In this document: positions 1 through 5,396 of the stretch, piece by piece
How positions within the stretch are numbered: the stretch's first letter is position 1
How the letters are laid out: each line of letters starts with the position of its first letter
Source: Anaerolineales bacterium
Lineage (GTDB): Bacteria; Chloroflexota; Anaerolineae; Anaerolineales; UBA4823
Assembly: GCA_026415275.1 (NCBI GenBank)
Contig: JAOAHK010000163.1
Location: forward strand, 688-6,296
Reading direction: 5' to 3'
Length of the DNA stretch: 5,609 nucleotides
The notes under the pieces: generated by a model
What the model saw: the letters and a program-made list of their open reading frames with translations, nothing else
Told to the model about the DNA's origin: nothing
Databases searched by the model: none
Position numbers and translations under genes: made by a program

Positions 1-414
1 AACGAAGCCAATCAAGCCGCCAGTCAACAGGTGTTGGAGGCCCTTCAAGGTTATCTTCTGGCTATCACCCAATCGTTTCCTGTTCCTGGGTCTGACAACA
101 CCGCCAACGATAACCAATCTAACACCAATCTCAATCAGAACACGAATAGCAACGTGAACGCCAACGATAACGCCAACCTCAATCAAAATGCAAACGACAA
201 CAACCAAAACAGTAACACAAATGCCAACGACAATGGCGACAATGCCAACGATAACGATGACAAGGGCGGCAGTTCAAATTCCAACGATAACAATGATAAC
301 AGCAACGATAATGGCAATAATTCCAACGATAACGATGACAAGGGTGGCAACTCTAATTCCAATGACAACGACAACAAGGGGGGTATGACAACAGATATGA
401 TGATTAGGGTGTGA
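1..414 (+). CDS. C-terminal part of a hypothetical protein with Asn/Asp-rich tail (5' partial)
   Basis: The frame is open from base 1, and the ten codons before the first possible start (GTG at 31) read as normal coding sequence, so the gene very probably begins upstream of the window. The first ~28 visible residues (through ALQGYLLAITQSF) look like the end of a helical domain. After PVPGSDN the chain becomes almost pure Asn, Asp, Ser, Gly and Thr, with NDN, SND and DDKGG motifs and no Cys or aromatic residue, so this tail should be disordered and strongly hydrophilic. It ends in an abrupt GGMTTDMMIRV that does not match the tail's composition (see the G-run entry). Similar Asn/Asp tails follow some Chloroflexota proteins, for example DUF5667-type proteins encoded near sigma factors, but too little of the folded part is visible to assign a family. 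The next gene starts 16 bases downstream on the same strand, suggesting co-transcription. Function unknown. Confidence 0.75.
   Translation, partial: NEANQAASQQVLEALQGYLLAITQSFPVPGSDNTANDNQSNTNLNQNTNSNVNANDNANLNQNANDNNQNSNTNANDNGDNANDNDDKGGSSNSNDNNDNSNDNGNNSNDNDDKGGNSNSNDNDNKGGMTTDMMIRV
245..375 (+). repeat. Imperfect 78-bp tandem repeat encoding the NDN/DDKGG tail
   Basis: A 22-base block starting at 245 recurs exactly at 323, a period of 78 bases or 26 codons, so the frame is kept. The similarity continues beyond the core with third-position and conservative changes. The first copy encodes NDNDDKGGSSNSND and the second NDNDDKGGNSNSND. The second copy breaks off near 375 in a degenerate third KGG. 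Smaller AAC-GAT/GAC units fill the sequence between 100 and 245. This looks like expansion of short N/D codon repeats by slippage or unequal recombination. Confidence 0.8.
378..383 (+). other. G6 run at the end of the Asn/Asp-rich tail, possible frameshift site
   Basis: Six consecutive G span the last Lys-Gly-Gly of the tail. In the frame as given, the protein continues GGMTTDMMIRV and stops at 412-414, with no Asn and four hydrophobic residues in the last seven. With one more G the reading becomes KGGYDNRYDD and stops at the TAG at 405-407, which fits the tail's Asp/Asn composition. This could be a miscalled homopolymer, a recent mutation or a slippery tract. The sequence alone cannot decide. 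Confidence 0.4.
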
Positions 415-430
415 ACAAGGGCGGGAAGAG

Positions 431-2029
431 ATGAAAGGCATCGCTCTTAACACCACCCCCATCGGTCGAACCATGAATGCGATCCTTGCAATGCCCCAAT
501 CCAAAAATGGACAGGCTGTGTGGCAAAAGACGCAGCCTGTCCTGCGGGCGCTGCTCCTGTTTGGCTTGTTCTTTGTCTTTCTAGCCGGCGTACAGTTTGT
601 CTCCCCTGATCTTGTCGGAAACGACGGATACTACCACATCAAGATGGCCTACATGCTGCGCCAGCAGGGTCTCAAGCCACCGTTCCCTTATCTGCCCTTT
701 ACCATCTTAGACGAACAAAACTTCGTCAACCATCATTTTCTTTACCATGTCCTCTTAATCCCGTTTACATTTGGAGATTTGCTTCTAGGAGCGAAATGGG
801 GAGCTGTATTGTTCACCTCCCTATCTTTTCTGGCGGTATATCTGCTCCTTAACTCTCAGCGCATTCCCTATGCTGCGTTGTGGAGCCTCGCCTTGCTGGC
901 CGTCTCCGAGGCGTTTCTGTTTCGGATGAGTATGACTCGCACCCAAGCGGCCTCGTTCGGCGTCTTGGTTATCGCTCTTTACCTTCTCTTCAACCGCCGT
1001 TGGAGAGGGTTGATCGGGTTGGGCTTGCTTTATGTTTGGCTCTACAACGCCTTTCCTTTGCTTTTGGTCATTGCGGCTGCTTACACGGTTTCAATGGGTC
1101 TCCTAGAGAAACGCATTGAGCTTCGGCCGCTTCTTTATTCCTTGCTCGGAATCGGGCTTGGGATTGTCATCAACCCCTACTTCCCGATCAATTTGGAATT
1201 TATGGTCGCGCATATCTTCCCCAAAGTCAGCGACCCAACTGCCATTTCCGTAGGGAGCGAATGGTACCCGTACAATACCCATCAATTGCTAGAAAATTCA
1301 CCAGGGATGTGGATTTTGCTCATTCTAGCTCTGTGGCAGATGGGTTTTAGCAAGAAACCCTTATCCGTTCCCGTGGCAACGCTTTTTTGGTTGACGATCT
1401 TTTTTGAATTCCTTTTATTCCGCTCGAGACGGTTTATTGAGTATGCCCCGGCCTTTGTCGTGCTCTTCTCCGCATTTGCGTGGAAGCCTTTTTTTGAAAA
1501 CGCGCTCGAAAGTTTCCGGCTTCCCGAAAACATTTTTCGGGTTTCGCTCTCACCCAAGACCCTTCAAAACGGGCTCGGGTTACTACTTCTGCTCATTCTC
1601 ATTCCTTCCCTTATTCTGAATTTCGCCAAAACGCGCAAAGCCATCCAAGCCGGCATTCGCCCGGCCGAGCAATTTGCTCAGGCTTCCGCTTGGTTAATCC
1701 AAAACACGCCCAAGGGAGAGCGCGTCTTTCACACCGATTGGGATGATTTCCCCCGCCTCTTCTTCCACAACACGCACAATACGTATATTGTCGGGTTAGA
1801 CCCGGTCTATATGCAAGAGTATGATCCAAAGCTTTATCAACTTTACGAAGAGGTCACTCAAGGCAGGGTTGAAAATCCTTCCCAAGACATTCTCGAAAAG
1901 TTCGGCGCGAAATATGTGATTACCGACCTGAACCACAAATCCTTCATCAACCAAGCCCGCCAAGACCCCAATATGCGAGTCGTTTACGAGGACGAGAATT
2001 CGATGGTCTTCATGATCCTTCCTCGCTAG
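431..2029 (+). CDS. Polytopic membrane protein, GT-C glycosyltransferase-like (STT3/AglB-type layout)
   Basis: This 532-residue protein has a basic N-terminal stretch, a first membrane helix at about 38-57, and further helices at about 102-120, 121-140, 147-166, 174-188, 193-222 (probably two), 233-252, 292-306, 311-330, 335-350 and 380-398, then a soluble domain from 400 to the end. The first external loop carries NDGYYH (64-69), the place and form of the acidic D-x-Y-Y-H motif in GT-C enzymes that use lipid-linked sugars, such as STT3 and AglB. An Arg-rich RSRRFIEY (331-338) sits at the start of a late helix. The C-terminal domain holds DWDDF (436-440) and GLDPVY (455-460). The canonical WWDYG of oligosaccharyltransferases is absent, so sugar transfer from a polyprenyl carrier is inferred and the acceptor unknown. 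The ATG at 431 keeps the whole N-terminus, with a purine-rich AAGGGCGGGAAGAG just upstream. ATG codons at 473 and 491 are alternatives that still precede the first helix. The gene probably shares a transcript with the preceding one. Confidence 0.75.
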   Translation: MKGIALNTTPIGRTMNAILAMPQSKNGQAVWQKTQPVLRALLLFGLFFVFLAGVQFVSPDLVGNDGYYHIKMAYMLRQQGLKPPFPYLPFTILDEQNFVNHHFLYHVLLIPFTFGDLLLGAKWGAVLFTSLSFLAVYLLLNSQRIPYAALWSLALLAVSEAFLFRMSMTRTQAASFGVLVIALYLLFNRRWRGLIGLGLLYVWLYNAFPLLLVIAAAYTVSMGLLEKRIELRPLLYSLLGIGLGIVINPYFPINLEFMVAHIFPKVSDPTAISVGSEWYPYNTHQLLENSPGMWILLILALWQMGFSKKPLSVPVATLFWLTIFFEFLLFRSRRFIEYAPAFVVLFSAFAWKPFFENALESFRLPENIFRVSLSPKTLQNGLGLLLLLILIPSLILNFAKTRKAIQAGIRPAEQFAQASAWLIQNTPKGERVFHTDWDDFPRLFFHNTHNTYIVGLDPVYMQEYDPKLYQLYEEVTQGRVENPSQDILEKFGAKYVITDLNHKSFINQARQDPNMRVVYEDENSMVFMILPR

Positions 2030-2074
2030 GTTGAGCACTTTTAGTCTCCCGTCTTCCTGCCCGTTCATCATGGC

Positions 2075-2284
2075 TTGCCTTTTCCACGGCTAAGTTCTGC
2101 TTGGCAACCTCGATTCGAGGCTAGCGGTGTAAAGCCTTTGGACGGTGGATACCTGCTCCGTTTTGAGCACAATGGCTTGAACCTTCGCGTGCGCTTGGGG
2201 TTATTTACCCAAGATATTAACCGTTTACCCCATGGCTATCGGCGGTTCTGGATCGAGCGAGTGGAGAAAGTAGCAGAAGAATAA
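2075..2284 (+). CDS. Possible small hypothetical protein or gene remnant
   Basis: This frame encodes 69 residues from a TTG at 2075 to TAA at 2284 and is open back only to the TAG at 2042. The middle reads like real protein, with alternating hydrophobic and polar residues in GVKPLDGGYLLRF and LNLRVRLGLFTQ and then a basic, aromatic RLPHGYRRFWIERVE, which suggests a small beta-rich domain. No ATG lies in frame and no ribosome binding site precedes the TTG. The ATG at 2070 is in another frame and stops after seven codons. It shares the frame of the upstream membrane protein but two TAG codons separate them. I recognise no family. It may be a true short gene with a poor start, the 3' remnant of a larger gene, or chance. 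Apart from this frame and the promoter near 2310, I see nothing else between 2030 and 2335. Confidence 0.35.
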   Translation: MPFPRLSSAWQPRFEASGVKPLDGGYLLRFEHNGLNLRVRLGLFTQDINRLPHGYRRFWIERVEKVAEE

Positions 2285-2306
2285 AGGACTATCCTACCGT
2301 CATCTA

Positions 2307-2315
2307 TGCTATAAT
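2307..2315 (+). promoter_or_regulatory. Extended -10 promoter for the toxin-antitoxin operon
   Basis: TGC followed by a perfect TATAAT (2310-2315) forms an extended -10 element. No good -35 box lies 16-18 bases upstream, which is usual for extended -10 promoters. The predicted transcription start is near 2322, leaving a leader of only about 14 bases before the ATG at 2336. The only purine stretch there is AGAGACAG, a weak ribosome binding site. Confidence 0.65.
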
Positions 2316-2317
2316 TC

Positions 2318-2330
2318 TCTCTCACAGAGA
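2318..2330 (+). promoter_or_regulatory. Candidate autoregulatory operator at the TA start site
   Basis: TCTCT-CAC-AGAGA is an inverted repeat with 5-base arms and a 3-base centre, lying over the predicted transcription start. Phd/YefM-family antitoxins typically bind short palindromes at their own promoter, so this is the natural operator candidate. The arms are short and low in complexity, so chance is a real possibility. Confidence 0.3.
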
Positions 2331-2335
2331 CAGAA

Positions 2336-2614
2336 ATGAGTGAGATATTTGTTGACACTCAACAACTCAAAAATCGTTTGACGCAGTATTTAGATGCGGT
2401 TAAGTCTGGCCAGACGGTGATCATCACCCAGCGCGGGAAACCTGTTGGGCGGATAATTCCGTTAGTGGACCATCAGGTTGATCGCCTCATACAACTCGTG
2501 CAGATGGGTATGATTGAATGGAATGGTAAGACCATTCCTCCTTCTTACCAACCAAAAATTCCAAATAAAAGTACGCACTTACTCTCAGACGTAATTATCG
2601 AAGAGCGTGAATGA
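2336..2614 (+). CDS. Phd/YefM-family antitoxin of a type II toxin-antitoxin pair
   Basis: This 92-residue protein should bind and neutralise the toxin encoded next to it and, as the DNA-binding partner, repress their shared promoter. Residues 1-43 show the Phd/YefM N-terminal pattern: a short strand (EIFVDTQQLKN), a helix (RLTQYLDAVKSG), then the beta hairpin TVIITQRGKPVGRIIPL, which is the hallmark of 'prevent-host-death' antitoxins. Residues 44-92 are more variable, with a helix (VDRLIQLVQMGMIEW), a Pro-rich link and an acidic end (SDVIIEERE). This is the usual flexible toxin-wrapping part. The length is normal for the family. The ATG at 2336 is the first start after an extended -10 promoter. 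Its TGA overlaps the toxin ATG as ATGA, implying translational coupling and a fixed stoichiometry. The family call is firm; actual pairing and repression are inferred from context. Confidence 0.9.
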   Translation: MSEIFVDTQQLKNRLTQYLDAVKSGQTVIITQRGKPVGRIIPLVDHQVDRLIQLVQMGMIEWNGKTIPPSYQPKIPNKSTHLLSDVIIEERE

Positions 2615-3048
2615 TACCTTATGCCGACACAAGTGCTCTGGTAAAGCGATACATTCGCGAAGCCAAAACTGAAGAGGTCCTTACTTACTTTGAACAATTC
2701 CCCCATATTGCTACTGCCTCACTAACTAAGGTTGAAATTGCAGCAGCGATGACAAAAGCCATGCGTCAGGGGTGGGTGGATGAGTCAGCAATACAAGAAG
2801 CTTGGCAAGATTTTCAAGAACATTGGGAGGCTTATCTGCGACTTCCAATCTCGAGTGGTGTCATCGAAAACGCAACGTGCCGATCATGGAAGCATGGATT
2901 GCGGGCTTATGACTCCCTCCATCTTGCTTGTGCATCCCTTTGGCGCGAATTAAACGCTCAGCAAACGATTTTCGTCTGTTTTGATAAGCGCTTACTTCTC
3001 GCAGCCGCTGCCGAAGGCTTGCCAGTATGGCCACCTATTGAAGCTTGA
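2611..3048 (+). CDS. vapC: VapC-like PIN-domain ribonuclease toxin
   Basis: This 145-residue protein is a complete PIN domain, the Mg2+-dependent endoribonuclease fold of VapC toxins, which cleave tRNA or rRNA and stop translation when freed from the antitoxin. The four acidic metal-binding positions are all visible: D6 in IPYADTSALVKRY, E42 in TKVEIAAA, D101 in AYDSLHLA and D125 in CFDKRLL. The enzyme is therefore predicted active. Length and the order of motifs are standard. The ATG at 2611 overlaps the antitoxin stop by ATGA. The partner antitoxin is Phd/YefM-like rather than of the AbrB-like VapB type; this pairing is common among PIN toxins. The RNA target cannot be read from the sequence. 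The module may act in stress response or phage defence, or merely persist as a selfish stabilising element. Confidence 0.9.
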   Translation: MIPYADTSALVKRYIREAKTEEVLTYFEQFPHIATASLTKVEIAAAMTKAMRQGWVDESAIQEAWQDFQEHWEAYLRLPISSGVIENATCRSWKHGLRAYDSLHLACASLWRELNAQQTIFVCFDKRLLLAAAAEGLPVWPPIEA

Positions 3049-3069
3049 ACATACCCAGCTAGGTTAAGT

Positions 3070-4521
3070 TTGAGACCCAACCTCCCTCACCGCCTCGAAT
3101 TCCTCACCCCTGACCAAGTGCAACAGGTTCACCAAACGGTTCTGCGCGTGCTGGCTGAAGTGGGTGTGCGCGTGGATTGGCCTCCCGCCCTCGAAATCCT
3201 GGCTGCCAACGGTTGCAAAGTGGATTTTGAGCAGCGATTGGCTTTTATCCCAGAAGATGTTCTCAACCGGGCGTTAGACACCACTCCCTCTGAGTTTCAG
3301 CTTCATGCCCGCAACCCCGCCCAATCCATCGCCGTAACCCTAGAGGACGTTTACACCATTGCGGGTTCCTCGGCGCTCAACGTTTTGGATTTAGACGGGA
3401 ATCATCGCCCAGCCACCTTGCAAGACCTGTGCGACTTCACCCGCCTGATTGACGCCCTGGAACTGGCCGACATCATGCACGCCATGGTCATCCCGCAGGA
3501 CATCCCGCAGCCAGGCTTCGACCGCATCCTATTTGCCACCATCCTCGAAAACAGCAGCAAACATTACTATTCGCAGGGCGAAGGCGAACAAAGCGTGCAC
3601 GATCAGGTGCAGATGGCAAGCGTTATCCAAGGCAGCACAGAGGCGGTGCGCCAAGCGCCGATTTTCAGCTTGGTCACTTGTCTGACCTCGCCGCTGATTC
3701 ACCCCGCCGAACGCGTGCAGGAGATGATCGCTTGCGCCGAATACGGCATTCCCCTATGGTTAGAGGCGACGAACATGATGGGCGCCACCGCGCCGGTCAC
3801 GATCGCCGGCGCCTTGGTTGAACACACTGCTAACGTCTTAGCCTCCCTGACCTTCGTCCAACTGCTGCGTCCTGGTCATCCCTGTATCATCGGAGTTGCT
3901 TCTGGCGGGTTGAATATGCGCACGGGAACCTATGTCGGCGCCTCTCCCGAAGCAACCCTCCTCCATGTCGCCAGTGTGCAAATGGCGCACTATTACGGTT
4001 TGCCCCTTGAGGGCAGTTCGGGGTTGGATGCTTGCTTGCCCGATGCCCAAGCCGCTTATGAACGCGCCTTGCAGGATATTCCCTACGCTCTGGCGGGCAT
4101 GAATTTCATCCATCTGGCTTTCGGGATGATGAACCAGTTGCTCACTTCCAGCTATGAACAAGCCATCATCGATCACGAAATTTTGGCCGCAGCATATCGC
4201 TTGGCGGAAGGTTTTCAGGTCAGCGAAGAGACGCTGGCATTCGACCAAATTCGGCAAGCCGGGCCTGGCGGACAATTTCTAACCCACCCCTACACCCTGC
4301 GCCGCTTCAAAGAGCACCAATGGCAGCCTCGCCTGACCAGCCGTTTAGAGTGGACGCAATTTCAGCGTCAACTGGGCGGAGCAGACATGCGCCAGCGCGC
4401 CAACCAACTTGCTCGTCAGATTCTTGCTTCTCATCAACCGCTGCCTCTTGAAGAAAAGCAAGCGCAGGAACTCCAGCGTATGGCACAGGCTTTTCAGAGA
4501 GCAACCCTGCAAAACCCGTAA
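3070..4521 (+). CDS. MttB-superfamily corrinoid methyltransferase, non-pyrrolysine type
   Basis: This 483-residue protein is a full-length member of the trimethylamine methyltransferase (MttB) family, a TIM-barrel enzyme that moves a methyl group from a methylated amine to a corrinoid protein. Family patterns include the N-terminal helix FLTPDQVQQVHQTVLRVLAEVGV (described by residues 11-33), TIAGSSALNVLDLDG (97-110), the late barrel segment GLPLEGSSGLDACLPDAQAAYE (310-331) and the C-terminal GPGGQFLTHPYTLRRF (398-413). True trimethylamine enzymes read an internal UAG as pyrrolysine. Here the frame runs without any TAG, so it belongs with homologues such as MtgB-type glycine betaine enzymes, and the substrate is probably another quaternary or methylated amine. 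No corrinoid protein or reactivating protein is in the window. The frame opens right after the toxin stop; TTG at 3070, six bases after an AGG, keeps the conserved N-terminus and is the best start, with no earlier ATG or GTG. It lies 21 bases after vapC, so read-through from the TA promoter is likely. Confidence 0.88.
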   Translation: MRPNLPHRLEFLTPDQVQQVHQTVLRVLAEVGVRVDWPPALEILAANGCKVDFEQRLAFIPEDVLNRALDTTPSEFQLHARNPAQSIAVTLEDVYTIAGSSALNVLDLDGNHRPATLQDLCDFTRLIDALELADIMHAMVIPQDIPQPGFDRILFATILENSSKHYYSQGEGEQSVHDQVQMASVIQGSTEAVRQAPIFSLVTCLTSPLIHPAERVQEMIACAEYGIPLWLEATNMMGATAPVTIAGALVEHTANVLASLTFVQLLRPGHPCIIGVASGGLNMRTGTYVGASPEATLLHVASVQMAHYYGLPLEGSSGLDACLPDAQAAYERALQDIPYALAGMNFIHLAFGMMNQLLTSSYEQAIIDHEILAAAYRLAEGFQVSEETLAFDQIRQAGPGGQFLTHPYTLRRFKEHQWQPRLTSRLEWTQFQRQLGGADMRQRANQLARQILASHQPLPLEEKQAQELQRMAQAFQRATLQNP

Positions 4522-4648
4522 TCGTACTTTCTGAGTACCTCACTCCCTTACATGAACATGAAGGTTACCATGGAAAGTCCCCCCAACGCGCTGTTCTTTC
4601 ACTTCACCCGTGCTTTTTCTGCCAACCCTTGAGTGAACACGCCTCCGT
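4522..4648. other. Convergent intergenic gap with a small inverted repeat
   Basis: This 127-base gap lies between the 3' ends of the methyltransferase and the minus-strand membrane protein. Three bases after the methyltransferase stop is GTACT-TTCTG-AGTAC (4524-4538), a 5-base stem with a 5-base loop. It is not followed by a T-run, so it is at best a 3' end structure, not a textbook intrinsic terminator. A CATGAA direct repeat (4551-4562) is probably chance. I see no gene here. Confidence 0.4.
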
Positions 4649-5092
4649 TTATCGCGGCTCAATATTTTGTCGGTAGGGATCCTTCGCCCGATCGGCTCGA
4701 TTCTTGATCCAGCCAAAAATTAGTGTGCCGAATAACGAGAACACCGCTGCAACCACCACACCGAGAGCGATTACCAACCCTATCCACAAAAAACTATACA
4801 ACACGGGATCGGTCTTCACCACCTCTCCAGAAGCATTGACGCAAATTAACTCATAGCCTGTTGCCGGAACATCGTTACCATAATCGTCGCGCGTTGTCGT
4901 CGCATAAGTTCTCAGCTTCCCTTCTGTATCCGCCGGGCAGATCACTTTTGCCATCCAACCTGCTGCTAGTTCGTTGTACGAGGTAAACACGCCAAAGAAA
5001 GGAGCAATCACCATGACCGGTAAGCTACAAACCCCAAAGAGAACTGCCCAAACCAGCACTCGAACGGCCAATCGCTTTTTGAAACTTTCCAT
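4649..5092 (-). CDS. Small two-helix membrane protein, function unknown
   Basis: The 147-residue product has a short basic N-terminus (MESFKKRLAVR), a hydrophobic helix at about 11-37, a hydrophilic region at about 38-97, a second helix at about 98-128 and a basic tail (IKNRADRAKDPYRQ). The positive-inside rule places both ends in the cytoplasm and the middle region outside. That region holds two cysteines, C52 in KVICPAD and C84 in ELICVNAS, which could form a disulfide, and the second helix contains a long Val/Ala/Leu run. I recognise no family. The ATG at 5092 is supported by AAGGA six bases upstream (5099-5103) and by an upstream promoter. The gene stands alone, convergent to the methyltransferase and divergent from dgt, so context gives no functional clue. 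Confidence 0.75.
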   Translation of the reverse strand: MESFKKRLAVRVLVWAVLFGVCSLPVMVIAPFFGVFTSYNELAAGWMAKVICPADTEGKLRTYATTTRDDYGNDVPATGYELICVNASGEVVKTDPVLYSFLWIGLVIALGVVVAAVFSLFGTLIFGWIKNRADRAKDPYRQNIEPR

Positions 5093-5121
5093 CTTTAATC
5101 CTTATTTTTGCAAGATGACAA

Positions 5122-5148
5122 ACTATACCATAATTATCCATTTGGCAA
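5122..5148 (-). promoter_or_regulatory. Promoter of the small membrane protein gene (minus strand)
   Basis: On the minus strand, TTGCCA (5143-5148) is followed after 15 bases by TATAGT (5122-5127) preceded by TGG, an extended -10. The spacer is short for sigma-70, but the extended -10 can compensate. The predicted start near 5115 leaves about 22 bases of leader, containing the AAGGA ribosome binding site at 5099-5103. Confidence 0.5.
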
Positions 5149-5176
5149 CAACCTGCGATGGAGTTAAAAACGGTCT

Positions 5177-5188
5177 GAAACTCGTTTC
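5177..5188. promoter_or_regulatory. Small inverted repeat between the divergent genes, possible operator
   Basis: GAAAC-TC-GTTTC has perfect 5-base arms around a 2-base centre, the shape of a half-turn protein-binding site. It lies upstream of both divergent genes, about 35 bases behind the minus-strand -35 box. There is only one copy, no regulator is encoded nearby, and chance is not excluded. Confidence 0.25.
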
Positions 5189-5316
5189 CTGCCTTTTTAG
5201 GATGAACAAAAACATCTTCCTTCTCCCGCTTTTTATGGTAAATTCTAAAAGACGCGATCAACGAACCCTACCAGCCTTGGTTTGGAGCAAACATTTATGC
5301 CGTCCGATTGTGGGAT

Positions 5317-5340
5317 AAATCCTGCATGCTGCAGATTTTT
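5317..5340 (+). terminator. Hairpin plus T-run in the dgt leader (attenuator or small-RNA terminator candidate)
   Basis: Arms AAAT-c-CTGCA and TGCAG-ATTT pair around a TGC loop, giving nine base pairs with one bulged C, and the 3' arm runs into five T (5336-5340). The form is that of a weak intrinsic terminator in the plus direction, 56 bases before the dgt ATG. It could end a short leader transcript or attenuate dgt. The stem is AT-rich at its base and the loop small, so its strength is doubtful. Confidence 0.35.
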
Positions 5341-5396
5341 CAAGGTTTTTCTCATTGCGAGCCTTGCACCATCGTTTCCGGGATAGGAGAACAGAG

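Larger units (their letters stand above)
5093..5396. other. Divergent intergenic region before dgt
   Basis: These 304 bases separate the divergent membrane protein gene and dgt. They hold the minus-strand promoter at 5122-5148, a small inverted repeat at 5177-5188, and a hairpin plus T-run at 5317-5340. A weak plus-strand -10-like TGGTAAATT lies around 5237-5244 without a convincing -35 box. I find no credible gene, tRNA or recognised riboswitch; the short frames on either strand lack starts, binding sites and protein-like composition. Confidence 0.5.

Noticed and set aside
183..377. Long Leu/Ser-rich frame on the minus strand opposite the repeat
   Set aside because: It is the complement of AAC/GAT codon repeats and has no independent start signal or natural protein composition.
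188..388. Thr/Met/Ile-rich plus-strand frame over the repeat
   Set aside because: It is a frame shadow of the Asn/Asp repeat, with codon repeats read out of phase.
100..414. The Asn-rich tail as an array of N-glycosylation sites for the adjacent STT3-like protein
   Set aside because: Asn mostly alternates with S, T, D or G so that the +2 residue is again Asn. I count only about two N-X-S/T sequons (NQS, NNS), so the tail is not sequon-rich.
274..504. Minus-strand frame with a Val/Ile-rich end across the gap between the first two genes
   Set aside because: The hydrophobic run comes from reading the repeat backwards; it overlaps two better supported genes and lacks a binding site.
3838..4275. 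145-codon minus-strand frame inside the methyltransferase gene
   Set aside because: It lies entirely opposite a conserved family region whose plus-strand translation matches MttB patterns; no promoter or binding site supports it.
4571..4637. Distant inverted pairing of GTTC/CACT and AGTGAAC in the convergent gap as a terminator
   Set aside because: The arms need a 3-base bulge and a loop of about 30 bases, and no T-run follows on either strand.
5166..5202. AAAAACGG against CCTTTTT as a hairpin in the divergent region
   Set aside because: The arms are not truly complementary beyond the A/T run, so this is explained by base composition.
4974..5318. 114-codon plus-strand frame crossing the membrane protein gene start and the intergenic region
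   Set aside because: Its first third is antisense to a well-supported gene and the rest is intergenic with unprotein-like composition.
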